DNA of 64,000 nt from Periweissella ghanensis (GCF_918814755.1 NZ_CAKKNT010000001.1:1-64000); one strand, 5' to 3'; positions 52,970-61,474 are shown, counted from the stretch's first letter. Notes: a model not told the origin generated them from the sequence alone. Numbers and translations: made by a program.

Positions 52970-53578
52970 TTATTTAATAATATGTAACCATCGCTGATTA
53001 ATATACCATAAAAGGTTTGTCCAGAGATATGCTAATGTTGCGCCGCCAAGGACATCGCTTGGATAGTGGTTACGCAAGTACACGCGTGAGGCGGCCACGG
53101 TAATGACCCAAACTAAACCAAGAATTTGAAAGACGCGGTATTTAGAGCTATGGGTTTTAAATAATGCTAAAAACATCAAAACACAAATGGCCGCTGTCAT
53201 TGTATGAATACTAGGAAATGAATACCCCGTATCCAAAACTAATTGATGTAGTGGCCGGTGGCGCCCGACCAAGATTTTAATTACGGTGGCAATAATCACC
53301 GCCCCATCAAGCCATAACCCCATATATAAGGCATAGGCCTGTTTTTTAGCGCTAAAAAACAGATAGAGCATTATTAAGTTTAACATCACCAGCCAAATTG
53401 CCGGTTCTGACATGTAAGTAATTTCGAGCATCCATGGCGTATTGGGACTTAGTAAAGCCCCATGATCAAGGCTAAAGCCCCAGTTATCAATCCCCGTCGC
53501 ATGGTGCGTTACTACCAAGAGCATTAACACGATAAAGATGAATGCACTAATGCCAATTTTTATTTTTGTTTTTTGCAT
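52970..53578 (-). CDS. PAP2-family membrane phosphatase
   Basis: 202 residues from ATG 53578 (GAGG upstream). Six TM helices. The three phosphatase motifs are present: KILVGRHRPLH, SFPSIHTM and SRVYLRNHYPSDVLGG. Possible substrates are undecaprenyl diphosphate or phosphatidate. Confidence 0.9.
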   Translation of the reverse strand: MQKTKIKIGISAFIFIVLMLLVVTHHATGIDNWGFSLDHGALLSPNTPWMLEITYMSEPAIWLVMLNLIMLYLFFSAKKQAYALYMGLWLDGAVIIATVIKILVGRHRPLHQLVLDTGYSFPSIHTMTAAICVLMFLALFKTHSSKYRVFQILGLVWVITVAASRVYLRNHYPSDVLGGATLAYLWTNLLWYINQRWLHIIK

Positions 53579-53815
53579 AACAACCTCAAATCTAAAAAAG
53601 TTCAATAAAAGAACTTTACCAAACATTTACTTGATATTCCATTAAATGAACTTTAAAACCCCGAATTTAGTCAATCTTGAACCTTTTATTAGGCTTTTTG
53701 CATTATTTAATAATTTCATAAACTCACCGCGTTAATCCGTCTTTCGCTAGTACTTCGCGTAGCCCTCCCGTATACTTAACAACGTTTGTGAATTCAGTAT
53801 CAAAGGAGATTGCTT

Positions 53816-54661
53816 ATGTTATTACAAGCTTTGCTCATGCTAATTGTCGGGGTGGTCGCTGGTTTTGCGGGCGCCATTTTGGGCCTTGGGGGCGGAATTA
53901 TCGTGACCCCGGTGCTAACGTTAGTAATGGGGATGGATATTAAATACGCGATTGGGGCCAGTATTATCGCCGTCATTGCCACGAGTTCTGGGGCCACCAT
54001 CGCCTTTTTAAAGGATGACGTTTTAAACATCCGTGTCGCTATGTTATTAGAAATTTTTACGACGATTGGCGCTTTAACCGGGGCCATTTTGGCCGGGATA
54101 TTCAATGCAACGGTCTTATTTCTATTATTTGGTTGTCTCCTAGTCTTCCAATCTTGGAATATGTACCGTAAATTACGCGGCACCGCAAGTGAAGTTCCTT
54201 CAACCGCCCATGATCCGCTGGCGGCTAAGTTACGGTTGAATAGTTCTTACTATGATAAGCAGCTCAAACAACAAGTTGATTACCAAGTCGAAAAAATTCC
54301 CGGCGGGGCTTTAATTATGTTTGGGGCTGGGTTAGCGTCTGGCTTACTTGGGATTGGTTCGGGATCATTTAAAGTCATGGCCATGGATGGCATGATGAAA
54401 ATGCCCCTCAAACCATCCAGTTCAACGAGTAATTTGATGATGGGCGTGACCGCTACGGCCAGTGCCACCGTTTATTTCTTTAACGGCTCGATCAATCCCG
54501 TAATTGCCGTGCCGATTGCCTTAGGGATTTTAGGTGGTTCAACCGTGGGTTCACGCGTGATGCAACTCCTCCCTGCCCGCGTGTTGCGGATGATTTTCAT
54601 CCCCGTCTTGTTAATTATTGGTGTGCAATTAATCTTGAAAGGTTTGGGGGTTAACATCTAA
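53816..54661 (+). CDS. TSUP (TauE/SafE) family permease
   Basis: 281 residues, eight or so TM helices in two repeats. FAGAILGLGGGIIVTPVL and GLLGIGSGSFKVMAMD are the paired glycine-rich repeats of TSUP proteins, which export sulfite or other small anions. AAAGGAG precedes ATG 53816. Its stop overlaps the ATG of the DUF1634 gene. Confidence 0.92.
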   Translation: MLLQALLMLIVGVVAGFAGAILGLGGGIIVTPVLTLVMGMDIKYAIGASIIAVIATSSGATIAFLKDDVLNIRVAMLLEIFTTIGALTGAILAGIFNATVLFLLFGCLLVFQSWNMYRKLRGTASEVPSTAHDPLAAKLRLNSSYYDKQLKQQVDYQVEKIPGGALIMFGAGLASGLLGIGSGSFKVMAMDGMMKMPLKPSSSTSNLMMGVTATASATVYFFNGSINPVIAVPIALGILGGSTVGSRVMQLLPARVLRMIFIPVLLIIGVQLILKGLGVNI

Positions 54662-55035
54662 TGCCACATGAAAACGATACTTTAAAAGCCGAATTAAACC
54701 AAATTGAGCGCACTATTGGAAAAGTTTTACGGGTCGGCGTTGGGCTTGCTGGTTTAGTGATGCTAATTGGCCTCGTACTCTTAATTATTACTGGCAAATC
54801 AGGCTACCCAGCCGACACTTGGCCAACTAGCTTTAGTAGCATTCTCACGGGGATGACCCAATTGAAACCAGTCGCGATTATGATGTTTGGCCTGTTTTTA
54901 TTAATTTTGACGCCTGCTTTACGCGTGATCGTGTCAATTTTTGCCTTCATTAAAGAAGCCGATTATATTTATGTCGCCATTACGGTACTCGTATTATTAA
55001 TCCTAATTTTCGCTATTTTTGTGGGTCATAGTTAA
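54661..55035 (+). CDS. DUF1634 membrane protein
   Basis: 124 residues, three TM helices (RVGVGLAGLVMLIGLVLLI; KPVAIMMFGLFLLILTPALRV; YVAITVLVLLILIFAIFV). DUF1634 genes often sit beside TSUP permeases, as here, with a one-base overlap. Probably a partner of the permease. Confidence 0.88.
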   Translation: MPHENDTLKAELNQIERTIGKVLRVGVGLAGLVMLIGLVLLIITGKSGYPADTWPTSFSSILTGMTQLKPVAIMMFGLFLLILTPALRVIVSIFAFIKEADYIYVAITVLVLLILIFAIFVGHS

Positions 55036-55060
55036 TTAATTTTGATTATCAAGCAGATTA

Positions 55061-55089
55061 TTAGGTATATATAGAATAAGTGCTATTAT
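55061..55089 (+). promoter_or_regulatory. promoter of putative sRNA
   Basis: TTAGGT, 17 bases, TATTAT; no ORF follows before the terminator at 55178. Confidence 0.5.
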
Positions 55090-55095
55090 ATGTTG

Positions 55096-55212
55096 TAGGG
55101 AAGGTAGTAGTCATCCCAAGCTATGACTTCCTAACTAGTTTTTACCCCAATTTACACTAGTTCATCATACGTCTGTCGAGCATGTAGGCTTTTGCTACAT
55201 GCTCTTTTTTTT
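55096..55212 (+). ncRNA. putative ~115-nt small RNA with C-rich loops
   Basis: Between the promoter at 55061-55089 and a very strong terminator at 55178-55204 lies a folded, non-coding stretch. Hairpin 1 is AGTCAT/ATGACT (loop CCCAAGCT region); hairpin 2 is AACTAGT/ACTAGTT (55133-55162) with a loop holding ACCCC. C-rich loops are typical of Gram-positive sRNAs that pair with Shine-Dalgarno sites. Family not recognised. Confidence 0.5.
55178..55212 (+). terminator. terminator of putative sRNA
   Basis: Perfect stem GAGCATGTAG/CTACATGCTC followed by nine T. Confidence 0.9.
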
Positions 55213-55430
55213 TGAGAGTGCAAACCAAGCCGGTAAGCAGCGAGCACTACTGCCGCATAGCAAAAGATACGGGCTTAGTATCTTAGCTATGTGACGGTAG
55301 GCACAGGTGCTTGGTTTGGTTTGCACGTTTTAGCTAGCTAACTAGCAATAACTTGGGTTTTGAGTTAGTAATTTGTTTCGTATATGCTTAGGGCTTGCAA
55401 CTGGGTGCACGTTTAGCCTCACTTGCCTAC
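55213..55430 (+). repeat. 3'-end repeat element, copy 5
   Basis: Begins GAGAGTGCAAA right after the sRNA terminator. It includes the CATAGC/GCTATG hairpin module (55256-55291) shared with copies 1 and 3 and a hairpin with CTAGCAATAACT and AGTTAGTAATT (55340-55370) related to copy 1. Boundary boxes are diverged (TGCACGTTT at 55322 and 55405). Confidence 0.75.
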
Positions 55431-55717
55431 TAGCGCAACTAATTAACCGTTTTCATAAATTTAAGTAATTTTGATACAAAACTAATAAATTTCATTAAAA
55501 AAATATTAAGGGCAGTTATTTAATCGCTTTTATTGGACTATTACCTCTTAATTATCGAACTATGTAATATAGCTGTAACTTTAATAGCATTTAACAGTAA
55601 CAATAACGCGGTAAAATATACCTATATTAAAAAGACATTAAACAAAGTCGCAGGTTTTTAATCGATGCGCAAACTAAATTTAAAAAAATTAATATGTCTA
55701 TCTGGGGAGATCATAAT
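55431..55717 (+). promoter_or_regulatory. AT-rich upstream region of LysM gene
   Basis: No ORF. AT-rich with possible TATATT and TATAGC-like boxes near 55565-55625, and a Shine-Dalgarno GGGGAG before the start. The promoter of the cell wall hydrolase should lie here, but I cannot place it firmly. Confidence 0.4.
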
Positions 55718-56650
55718 ATGCATAATTCCATCAAGAAAACTGTTTTAACTACCATCGCTACTGCCGCTACTTTAGGGGTAACTGTTGTTGCAGCTAACGC
55801 CGACACAGTTACTGTTAAGTCAGGCGATTCACTTTCAGCAATTGCTTACCGTAACCACACTACTGTAGCTGACTTAATCAAGTTAAACCACATCACTAAC
55901 CCTAACTTGATCTTCGTTGGTCAACGTTTGAACACAACTGCAACTAACACACCAGCACCAACGCCTGCTAAGACTAACGTGCCACCAGTTGCCCCAGCGC
56001 GTTCATCACAATCAAACAACAACGCTGCTACTACAGTTACTGTTCAATCAGGTGACTACCTTTCATTAATTGCTATGCGTAACCACACAACAGTTACTTC
56101 ATTAATGCAATTAAACCACCTTTCAAACCCTAACTACATTTATGTAGGCCAAAAGTTGATCGTGCGCGCTGGTTCAAGCAATGTACCTGGTTATGCTGGT
56201 GCTTCTTCAAACCAAAACAACACCCCAGCAGGTGCGCCAGCTCCACAACAAACTTCAGCACCAGCTCCACAACAAAGCAACAACCAATCAGTTAGCCAAC
56301 GTGCAGCCGCTGCTGCTCAATACGCGCTTAACTTCATTGGTACTCCATATGTTTGGGGTGCTGCATCACCATCAGCCTTTGACTGTTCTGGTTTAGTTAC
56401 TTACGTAATGGCCCACTTTGGTATCAACTTGCCACACCAATCAGGTATGCAAGCTGCTGCTACTGACCGCATCCCAACTTCACAAGCCCAAGCCGGTGAC
56501 TTGTTGTTCTGGACTTTACCAAATGGTACAGTTTACCACGTTGCTATCTCACTTGGTAACGGTCGCTTCATTAGCGCCCTTGAACCAGGTGTTGGTACAC
56601 AAATCGGTGGTATGGCTCGTCAAGCAAACTTTGCTGGTCGTATCCGTTAA
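55718..56650 (+). CDS. secreted LysM-NlpC/P60 peptidoglycan hydrolase
   Basis: 310 residues. Signal peptide (about 1-29, ending AANA), LysM 1 (TVKSGDSLSAIAYRNHTT..IFVGQRL), a Pro/Ala/Ser/Asn linker, LysM 2 (TVQSGDYLSLIAMRNHTT..IYVGQKL), a low-complexity Gln/Ala/Pro linker and an NlpC/P60 domain. Catalytic Cys223 in FDCSGLV and His274 in YHVAISLGNG. Probably a gamma-D-Glu-diamino acid endopeptidase that cuts wall peptides during growth and separation. ATG 55718 follows GGGGAG. Confidence 0.95.
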   Translation: MHNSIKKTVLTTIATAATLGVTVVAANADTVTVKSGDSLSAIAYRNHTTVADLIKLNHITNPNLIFVGQRLNTTATNTPAPTPAKTNVPPVAPARSSQSNNNAATTVTVQSGDYLSLIAMRNHTTVTSLMQLNHLSNPNYIYVGQKLIVRAGSSNVPGYAGASSNQNNTPAGAPAPQQTSAPAPQQSNNQSVSQRAAAAAQYALNFIGTPYVWGAASPSAFDCSGLVTYVMAHFGINLPHQSGMQAAATDRIPTSQAQAGDLLFWTLPNGTVYHVAISLGNGRFISALEPGVGTQIGGMARQANFAGRIR

Positions 56651-56660
56651 TCAAACAAAT

Positions 56661-56699
56661 AAAAAACCAAGTAATGAAAATTCATTACTTGGTTTTTTT
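56661..56699. terminator. bidirectional terminator
   Basis: AAAAAACCAAGTAATGAA/TTCATTACTTGGTTTTTT stem between convergent genes. Confidence 0.9.
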
Positions 56700-56704
56700 G
56701 TGCC

Positions 56705-57157
56705 CTATTTAGAACTAGCTGCTAATTGACAATCCGCACATTTACCGATCAATTCAAAATGCTCCTGTTCAATGGCAAAGCCTGGTAAGCGTGTCAAAAT
56801 CGCCGTAATATCAGGTTGTTCAATTTCAATAATCCGACCACATACCTCACAAATGAAGTGGGCATGTTTAGTATTATTGAAGTCACATTGGAATTTTGCC
56901 CGGACACCATTATCAAATAAGCGGGTTTCCACAATTTGGAGTTGTTCTAACTCTTTGATATTGCGATAGACCGTTTCATTGCTCATTTTGGCGAATTGTT
57001 CCCGCATTTGTTTGGTTAATTCCGCTAATGTTTGATAAAAATCTTTTTTTTCAAATAAAAGTTGTAACAAGGCTAAGCGTTGTTTAGTTGCCTTTAAACC
57101 GCCTTTTTTCATGATTTGAACGGCCTGATCCAAATCGATTTCAGTATTTAAATTCAT
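56705..57157 (-). CDS. Fur-family regulator, probably Zur
   Basis: 150 residues. N-terminal winged helix (KATKQRLALLQLLFE, SNETVYRNIKELEQ), then the metal-binding part with HAHFICEVCG and a second CADC zinc pair. It is divergent from a zinc/manganese binding protein gene and shared motifs lie between them, which points to Zur. PerR or Mn-sensing types are not excluded by sequence alone. Confidence 0.85.
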   Translation of the reverse strand: MNLNTEIDLDQAVQIMKKGGLKATKQRLALLQLLFEKKDFYQTLAELTKQMREQFAKMSNETVYRNIKELEQLQIVETRLFDNGVRAKFQCDFNNTKHAHFICEVCGRIIEIEQPDITAILTRLPGFAIEQEHFELIGKCADCQLAASSK

Positions 57158-57173
57158 TAAAAATCTCCTAAAC

Positions 57174-57233
57174 GGTAATTTTTACTATTTACAAATAAAC
57201 ATTCTATGGTAAAGTTAAATAGTACTAATTACC
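57174..57233. promoter_or_regulatory. paired operator-like repeats in fur/znuA intergenic region
   Basis: GGTAATTTTTACTATTT (57174-57190) and, inverted, AAATAGTACTAATTACC (57217-57233) match at 15 of 17 positions. A third partial copy starts GGTAATT at 57254. Spread over both promoters, they are good candidates for the Fur-family regulator's binding sites. Confidence 0.6.
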
Positions 57234-57297
57234 ATTTACTATATCACATCTTTGGTAATTTTAAAAATGCATATTTTGTTATAAAGAGGAGAAATCA

Positions 57298-58221
57298 ATG
57301 TTTCATTCAAAAAAATCATCATGGCAATTATTAGCGGTCGGCGCCCTTGCCGTCACAGCCGCCTTTACCTTAGCAGCATGTAGCTCAAATAAGAGCGCAA
57401 CTTCAAGCAATAATGCACATGCCATCAAAGTTGTTTCTACCGTTGACTTTTACGGTGAAGTTGCCAAAGCAGTCCTTGGTAACCAAGGTTCCGTTACTTC
57501 AATTATTGATAACCCCGATGTTGATCCCCACGATTATGAACCAACAACTAAAGTGGCGCAACAAGTGGCTGGGGCCAATGTGTTATTATCAAACGGGATT
57601 GGTTACGACACTTGGATGGATAAATTAGCCCAAAATAACAGTAAAGCAACGAACATTCACGTTGGTGAAGATATCGTTGGTAAGAAAAACGGTGACAACC
57701 CCCACCTTTGGTACCGTCAACAAACGATGCCTGCATTGGCCAATTACTTAGCTGCTAAGTTTGCCAAGATGGACCCTAAGAAAGCTGATTACTTCAAGGC
57801 CAACGCTAAGAAATACATCGCAACCCTTGCCCCAGTTGATCAATTAATCAGTAAACTTAAAGCTGGTAGCGATGGTAAAGGCGTTGATGTCAGTGAACCA
57901 GTTTTCACATATGCCTTAGACGAAATGAACTACAAAGTTAACAACCAAAGCTTTGCTGATTCAGTTGAAAATGGTACTGACCCTGCACCAAAAGATGTCG
58001 CAGCCATGCAAGAAGACATTATTCACCACAAGATTGATTTCTTCGTCCAAAACACCCAAGCATCTGACAAGACCGTTGTGCAATTAGTTAAATTAGCCCA
58101 CGAACACAACGTCCCAGTCGTTGACGTAACTGAAACAATGCCAGCTGGTAAAGATTACGTGCAATGGATGACTAGTCAATTTAAACAAGTTGAAAAGATT
58201 CAAGCAAAACTAGGAAAATAA
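57298..58221 (+). CDS. zinc/manganese ABC substrate-binding lipoprotein
   Basis: 307 residues. Lipoprotein signal with LAAC lipobox (Cys28). Cluster A-I receptor: VDFYGEVAKAVLG, DPHDYEPTTK with a metal His, NPHLWYR with the second His, and DVTETMPAGKDY near the end. Divergent Fur-family gene suggests zinc. A terminator-like hairpin separates it from the permease gene. Confidence 0.9.
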   Translation: MFHSKKSSWQLLAVGALAVTAAFTLAACSSNKSATSSNNAHAIKVVSTVDFYGEVAKAVLGNQGSVTSIIDNPDVDPHDYEPTTKVAQQVAGANVLLSNGIGYDTWMDKLAQNNSKATNIHVGEDIVGKKNGDNPHLWYRQQTMPALANYLAAKFAKMDPKKADYFKANAKKYIATLAPVDQLISKLKAGSDGKGVDVSEPVFTYALDEMNYKVNNQSFADSVENGTDPAPKDVAAMQEDIIHHKIDFFVQNTQASDKTVVQLVKLAHEHNVPVVDVTETMPAGKDYVQWMTSQFKQVEKIQAKLGK

Positions 58222-58286
58222 TTTGACTATTTACCAATTCTGTGTAAATTTATAAAGATAGATATTTTTGTGGCGGCGGCCCCATT

Positions 58287-58321
58287 AATTCGGATGATGA
58301 TTTTCATCGTCCGAATTTTTG
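58287..58321 (+). terminator. hairpin between binding protein and permease genes
   Basis: AATTCGGATGATG/CATCGTCCGAATT stem and T run. Could reduce read-through so that the binding protein is made in excess. Confidence 0.75.
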
Positions 58322-58361
58322 TTACCACAACAGCCGTCGTTATATAATAGGAGGAATTATT

Positions 58362-59150
58362 TTGTTCGCACTTGAATTCATGAAAAACGCCTACTTTGCC
58401 GGAACCACCGTGGCAATCTTATGTGGGGTGTTGGGGGTCTTTGTAATTGCCCGCCGCTTAGCCTTCTTAGGGCACGCGTTATCAGAAATCGGTTTTTCGG
58501 GGGCAACCTTTGGCCTCTTGCTTAACTTCTCACCGTTAAATGGGATGTTATTAGCTACCGTCCTTAGTGCCTTTGCTGCTCATGGCTTAGGTGTGCAACG
58601 AGAACGGAGTGAAGTAGCCACCAGTGCTGTTTCGGCCGCTTTCATGGGGGCGGGGGTGTTATTTTTATCCCTTTCTAATAAAAACGCATCCTTTGCAACG
58701 AGCATCTTATTTGGGAGTATCGTCGGAATTAGTGTGCAAAACGTGATCCAAATTTGTTCAATCTCAATTATCGTGTTGTTGATTATGCTCTTAATCTACC
58801 GCCGGTTAAAGTTTGACTCATTTGATGCTGTCGGCGCTTCAATCCAATACAACAACACCAACTTAATTTCATTACTATTCTTAGTAATTATGGCTGTTAG
58901 TGTTAGTGTGGCGGCCCAAATTGTGGGCTCCCTCTTAATTTTTGTTTTACTTACTTTACCTGCCGCAACCGCGCAAATTTTCTGTAAATCAGTTAACAAA
59001 ATGATTTTATTTGCGGTTATCCAAGCAATTTTAGGCGTTTGGCTTGGGTTAGCGCTTGGTTACTACACTAGTTGGCCAGTTAGTTTCTTCATTGCCATCT
59101 TTGAAGCTAGTGTTTACTTAATTTCCCGCATTGCCACGCGTAATAAATAA
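58362..59150 (+). CDS. zinc/manganese ABC permease (ZnuB/AdcB-like)
   Basis: 262 residues, seven to nine TM helices, with VIARRLAFLGHALSEIGFSGATFG (a family mark) and ERSEVATSAVSAAFMGAGVLFLS. The start is TTG 58362: AGGAGG lies seven bases upstream and no ATG fits. No ATPase gene stands beside it, although systems of this type nearly always carry one. Confidence 0.9.
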   Translation: MFALEFMKNAYFAGTTVAILCGVLGVFVIARRLAFLGHALSEIGFSGATFGLLLNFSPLNGMLLATVLSAFAAHGLGVQRERSEVATSAVSAAFMGAGVLFLSLSNKNASFATSILFGSIVGISVQNVIQICSISIIVLLIMLLIYRRLKFDSFDAVGASIQYNNTNLISLLFLVIMAVSVSVAAQIVGSLLIFVLLTLPAATAQIFCKSVNKMILFAVIQAILGVWLGLALGYYTSWPVSFFIAIFEASVYLISRIATRNK

Positions 59151-59235
59151 TTTTATTGTAGTGAAAAGGATTGTGACATAACCCTTTTCAAGTACTAAAT
59201 TGCTACCAAAACGCGCTCCAGAAGTCCGATATATT
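59151..59235 (+). terminator. downstream region of permease with weak hairpin
   Basis: GAAAAGG/CCTTTTC stem (59163-59189) with little T after it; no ORF. Confidence 0.45.
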
Positions 59236-59290
59236 CGAAATACGACAAAATCCTCTATGAAGAATTTTCTTCATAGAGGATTTTTAGTGT
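59236..59290 (+). terminator. long hairpin terminator
   Basis: CGAAATAC..AAAATCCTCTATGAAGA pairs with TCTTCATAGAGGATTTT..GTATTTC, ending in a T run. Confidence 0.8.
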
Positions 59291-59322
59291 ATTTCTCGAT
59301 ATCGCCCGACTGCTGTCACAGC
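59280..59322 (+). repeat. 42-base repeat shared with 20417-20459
   Basis: Second copy of the TTTTTAGTGTATTTCTCG .. ATATCGCCCG .. CTGTCACA sequence, again directly after a terminator stem. Confidence 0.75.
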
Positions 59323-59479
59323 TCCTTTTATTTGCTTTCCGGTTATATTAACAGTTAGTTTATTCAACTTTAAGTTTTTCCTAAAAATAAGTGATATTTA
59401 ACGGTAATCGTTGTATCATATAGTTATATAAATCATTGTGATAGTTTTGACAGCCTCAACTATCCAGGCGGGGGTCCAA

Positions 59480-60280
59480 ATGCAAATAATCGAAGAATTT
59501 ACCGCATCCAAGCGTAATAATCCAGCCCTGAACGAAGATGCGATTTTTCATAACGCCAATTATATCGCGGTTATTGATGGGGTAACTAATAAATCGACTA
59601 AGGGGCTCTGGTCACCATCCCCTGGCGTCCAAGCTCGTGAAACCTTAACGTTCGCGCTCCGACATGCTAATAAAAATTTTAATGCGTATGAAATGTATGC
59701 GTTTTTAAACGAATGTCTTAAAACACGCTATCAAGATATTACCTATTTTCGGGACCATCCCAATGATCGATTACAAGTAAATTGCATCATTTATAGTGTC
59801 GCCAAGCAAGAAATTTGGTTCTTCGGTGACTGCCATTGTTTAGTCGATGGTGTTTACTATAATAATAGTAAACAAATTGATACCTTGTTGGCTGATTTAC
59901 GGAGTTTTGTTTACCAGGCTAATCATTACCAAAAAGTTTCTCCATTGGCAGAAGATCCCGGTCGCCAAGCAATCCTCCCCTTTTTAGAATTGCAAGCCAA
60001 CTTAGCAAATACGACTTCTGAGTTTGGTTATTTAGTCTTAGATGGCATTGGGGCCTTACCAGAAAAAATTAAAATTGTGGCAGTCGCGGATGCGCAAACA
60101 ATTGTCCTAGCTTCAGATGGTTACCCGGTCTTAGAAGCATCTTTAGCTGAAACTGAAACGACCTTGCAACAATTACGCCAAGATGATCCCCTCCTTGTGG
60201 CAACTTTTAAAGCAACCAAGGGATTCACTAGTAAATTAGCCTCATTTGATGATCGCTCTTATATTAAATTCACGCTTTAA
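59480..60280 (+). CDS. PP2C-like phosphatase domain protein
   Basis: About 266 residues from ATG 59480 (weak GGGGGT upstream; a GTG at 59438 is the other choice). PP2C-like order of motifs: NEDAIF, AVIDGVT, FGDCHCLVDG, VLASDGYP and DDRSYIKF. Key Asp residues for two metal ions are there, so it may be active, but the protein is short. Soluble. It may act on a serine/threonine-phosphorylated target. Confidence 0.7.
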   Translation: MQIIEEFTASKRNNPALNEDAIFHNANYIAVIDGVTNKSTKGLWSPSPGVQARETLTFALRHANKNFNAYEMYAFLNECLKTRYQDITYFRDHPNDRLQVNCIIYSVAKQEIWFFGDCHCLVDGVYYNNSKQIDTLLADLRSFVYQANHYQKVSPLAEDPGRQAILPFLELQANLANTTSEFGYLVLDGIGALPEKIKIVAVADAQTIVLASDGYPVLEASLAETETTLQQLRQDDPLLVATFKATKGFTSKLASFDDRSYIKFTL

Positions 60281-60380
60281 CTTGAAACCACTCATTAATT
60301 TTGAGTGGTTTTTATGCTCTATACTTCGAATGCTTGTTATACTTAAACTCATAACTACATCTAATTGGAGGAATTGAACC

Positions 60381-61079
60381 ATCAAACAACCTAAATTACC
60401 GCATTTCACGCTTAATAAATACCTTAATGAAGATTTCTGGGCAACCCTGAAGAAATACTATAAAGAATTTATTGGAGTCTGGGCTTTATTTGCGTTCTTT
60501 ATTATCCTTAATAGTGTGATTTCATTTAATGATACTAATAAGGAGCAAGTGAATATTTACCAAACAACGGAAGTTAAGATTTTGGATACATATCGCGATG
60601 GTCAATTAATGAACAACGGTAAAGCACCGGTTTTCTATCACATCTCGCTCCCAACTGGGAAAAATTTACGAATTCATATTGAAGCTGCCCCCACCCGGAA
60701 ACAAATTAAATCGGGGAAAGGTTCTAAACTAGCCGTAACGGAAGGTAATCCATGGTTACGAATTGGCCAAAAAGTTACCTTATATGAAGTTTCCGTAATT
60801 CAAGCTGGTAAAAAAACGACCTCCGTCTATGCAACCGATATCGCCACAGCCCGAGCCCAACAAAAACGCTTAACCAATACCCGTACCCAAGCGTTATGGA
60901 CTGTTGTGATTAATATGGTCCAATATCTCTTATTATCCGCATTGATTGTTGCTGGTGGTGGTTTATTAGCCAATCAAATCCGGAAAAATAATCATGATGA
61001 TGACGACGGCGATGATGACGGTGATGCCCCCGTTGTTGCTAATACCACTGCGGCCTATGTCCAATTACCGAAAAACTAA
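60381..61079 (+). CDS. two-TM protein with Asp-rich tail, apparent ATC start
   Basis: The in-frame coding pattern opens at ATC 60381, nine bases after a perfect GGAGG; an in-frame TGA lies two codons before it. From ATC the product (232 residues) has a cytoplasmic N terminus, a TM helix (EFIGVWALFAFFIILNSV), an extracellular beta-rich part and a second TM (about residue 180) followed by a tail with NHDDDDGDDDGD. A GTG at 60516 would cut off the first TM and has no binding site. So either initiation uses ATC, or the ATG was lost by mutation. No family known. Confidence 0.6.
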   Translation: MKQPKLPHFTLNKYLNEDFWATLKKYYKEFIGVWALFAFFIILNSVISFNDTNKEQVNIYQTTEVKILDTYRDGQLMNNGKAPVFYHISLPTGKNLRIHIEAAPTRKQIKSGKGSKLAVTEGNPWLRIGQKVTLYEVSVIQAGKKTTSVYATDIATARAQQKRLTNTRTQALWTVVINMVQYLLLSALIVAGGGLLANQIRKNNHDDDDGDDDGDAPVVANTTAAYVQLPKN

Positions 61080-61092
61080 GTAGTTAAAATTA

Positions 61093-61134
61093 AAGTAAGC
61101 CCCTTTCTCATTTAAGGTTGCTTGCTTTTTATTT
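61093..61134 (+). terminator. terminator
   Basis: AAGTAAGC/GCTTGCTT stem with a T-rich end after the Asp-rich-tail gene. Confidence 0.55.
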
Positions 61135-61354
61135 TAGCCAAGATCCTTAATTATACTTTTTTCACGACCAAAGTTTGATTAAAACAAAAAATAAATTTTG
61201 CCACCAACGCAAATTTTAATAAGAAAATCCATTTCAGTAAAAACGTTGCTATACCAACCTTTAAAGCGCTTTTAAAAAACCACCTATATAATTATTTTTA
61301 ATAACCGTATTTCTAAATTAGGCAATTATTAAAATAAAAATATTTATATTAAAA

Positions 61355-61382
61355 TTGACTTAACACCGTAAATTATTATAAA
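61355..61382 (+). promoter_or_regulatory. promoter of dtpT
   Basis: TTGACT, 16 bases, TATAAA. The rest of the 395-base gap is AT-rich; a palindrome TTTAAAAGCGCTTTAAA-like (about 61261-61276) resembles a weak cre. Confidence 0.65.
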
Positions 61383-61474
61383 ATAGTGATATTCATTTTA
61401 ATATTTGATTTTGCTCTATTAAAACGAAACACATTTGCATTAATTTTGATTTATGCAACAAAGGAGATTTACCT

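Noticed and set aside
53800-54183. 127-codon minus-strand ORF over the TSUP gene
   Set aside because: Shadow of a gene with clear TSUP repeats; no ribosome binding site.
60516-61079. GTG 60516 as the start of the Asp-rich-tail gene
   Set aside because: No Shine-Dalgarno, and the in-frame sequence upstream codes for a sensible TM anchor behind a perfect GGAGG.
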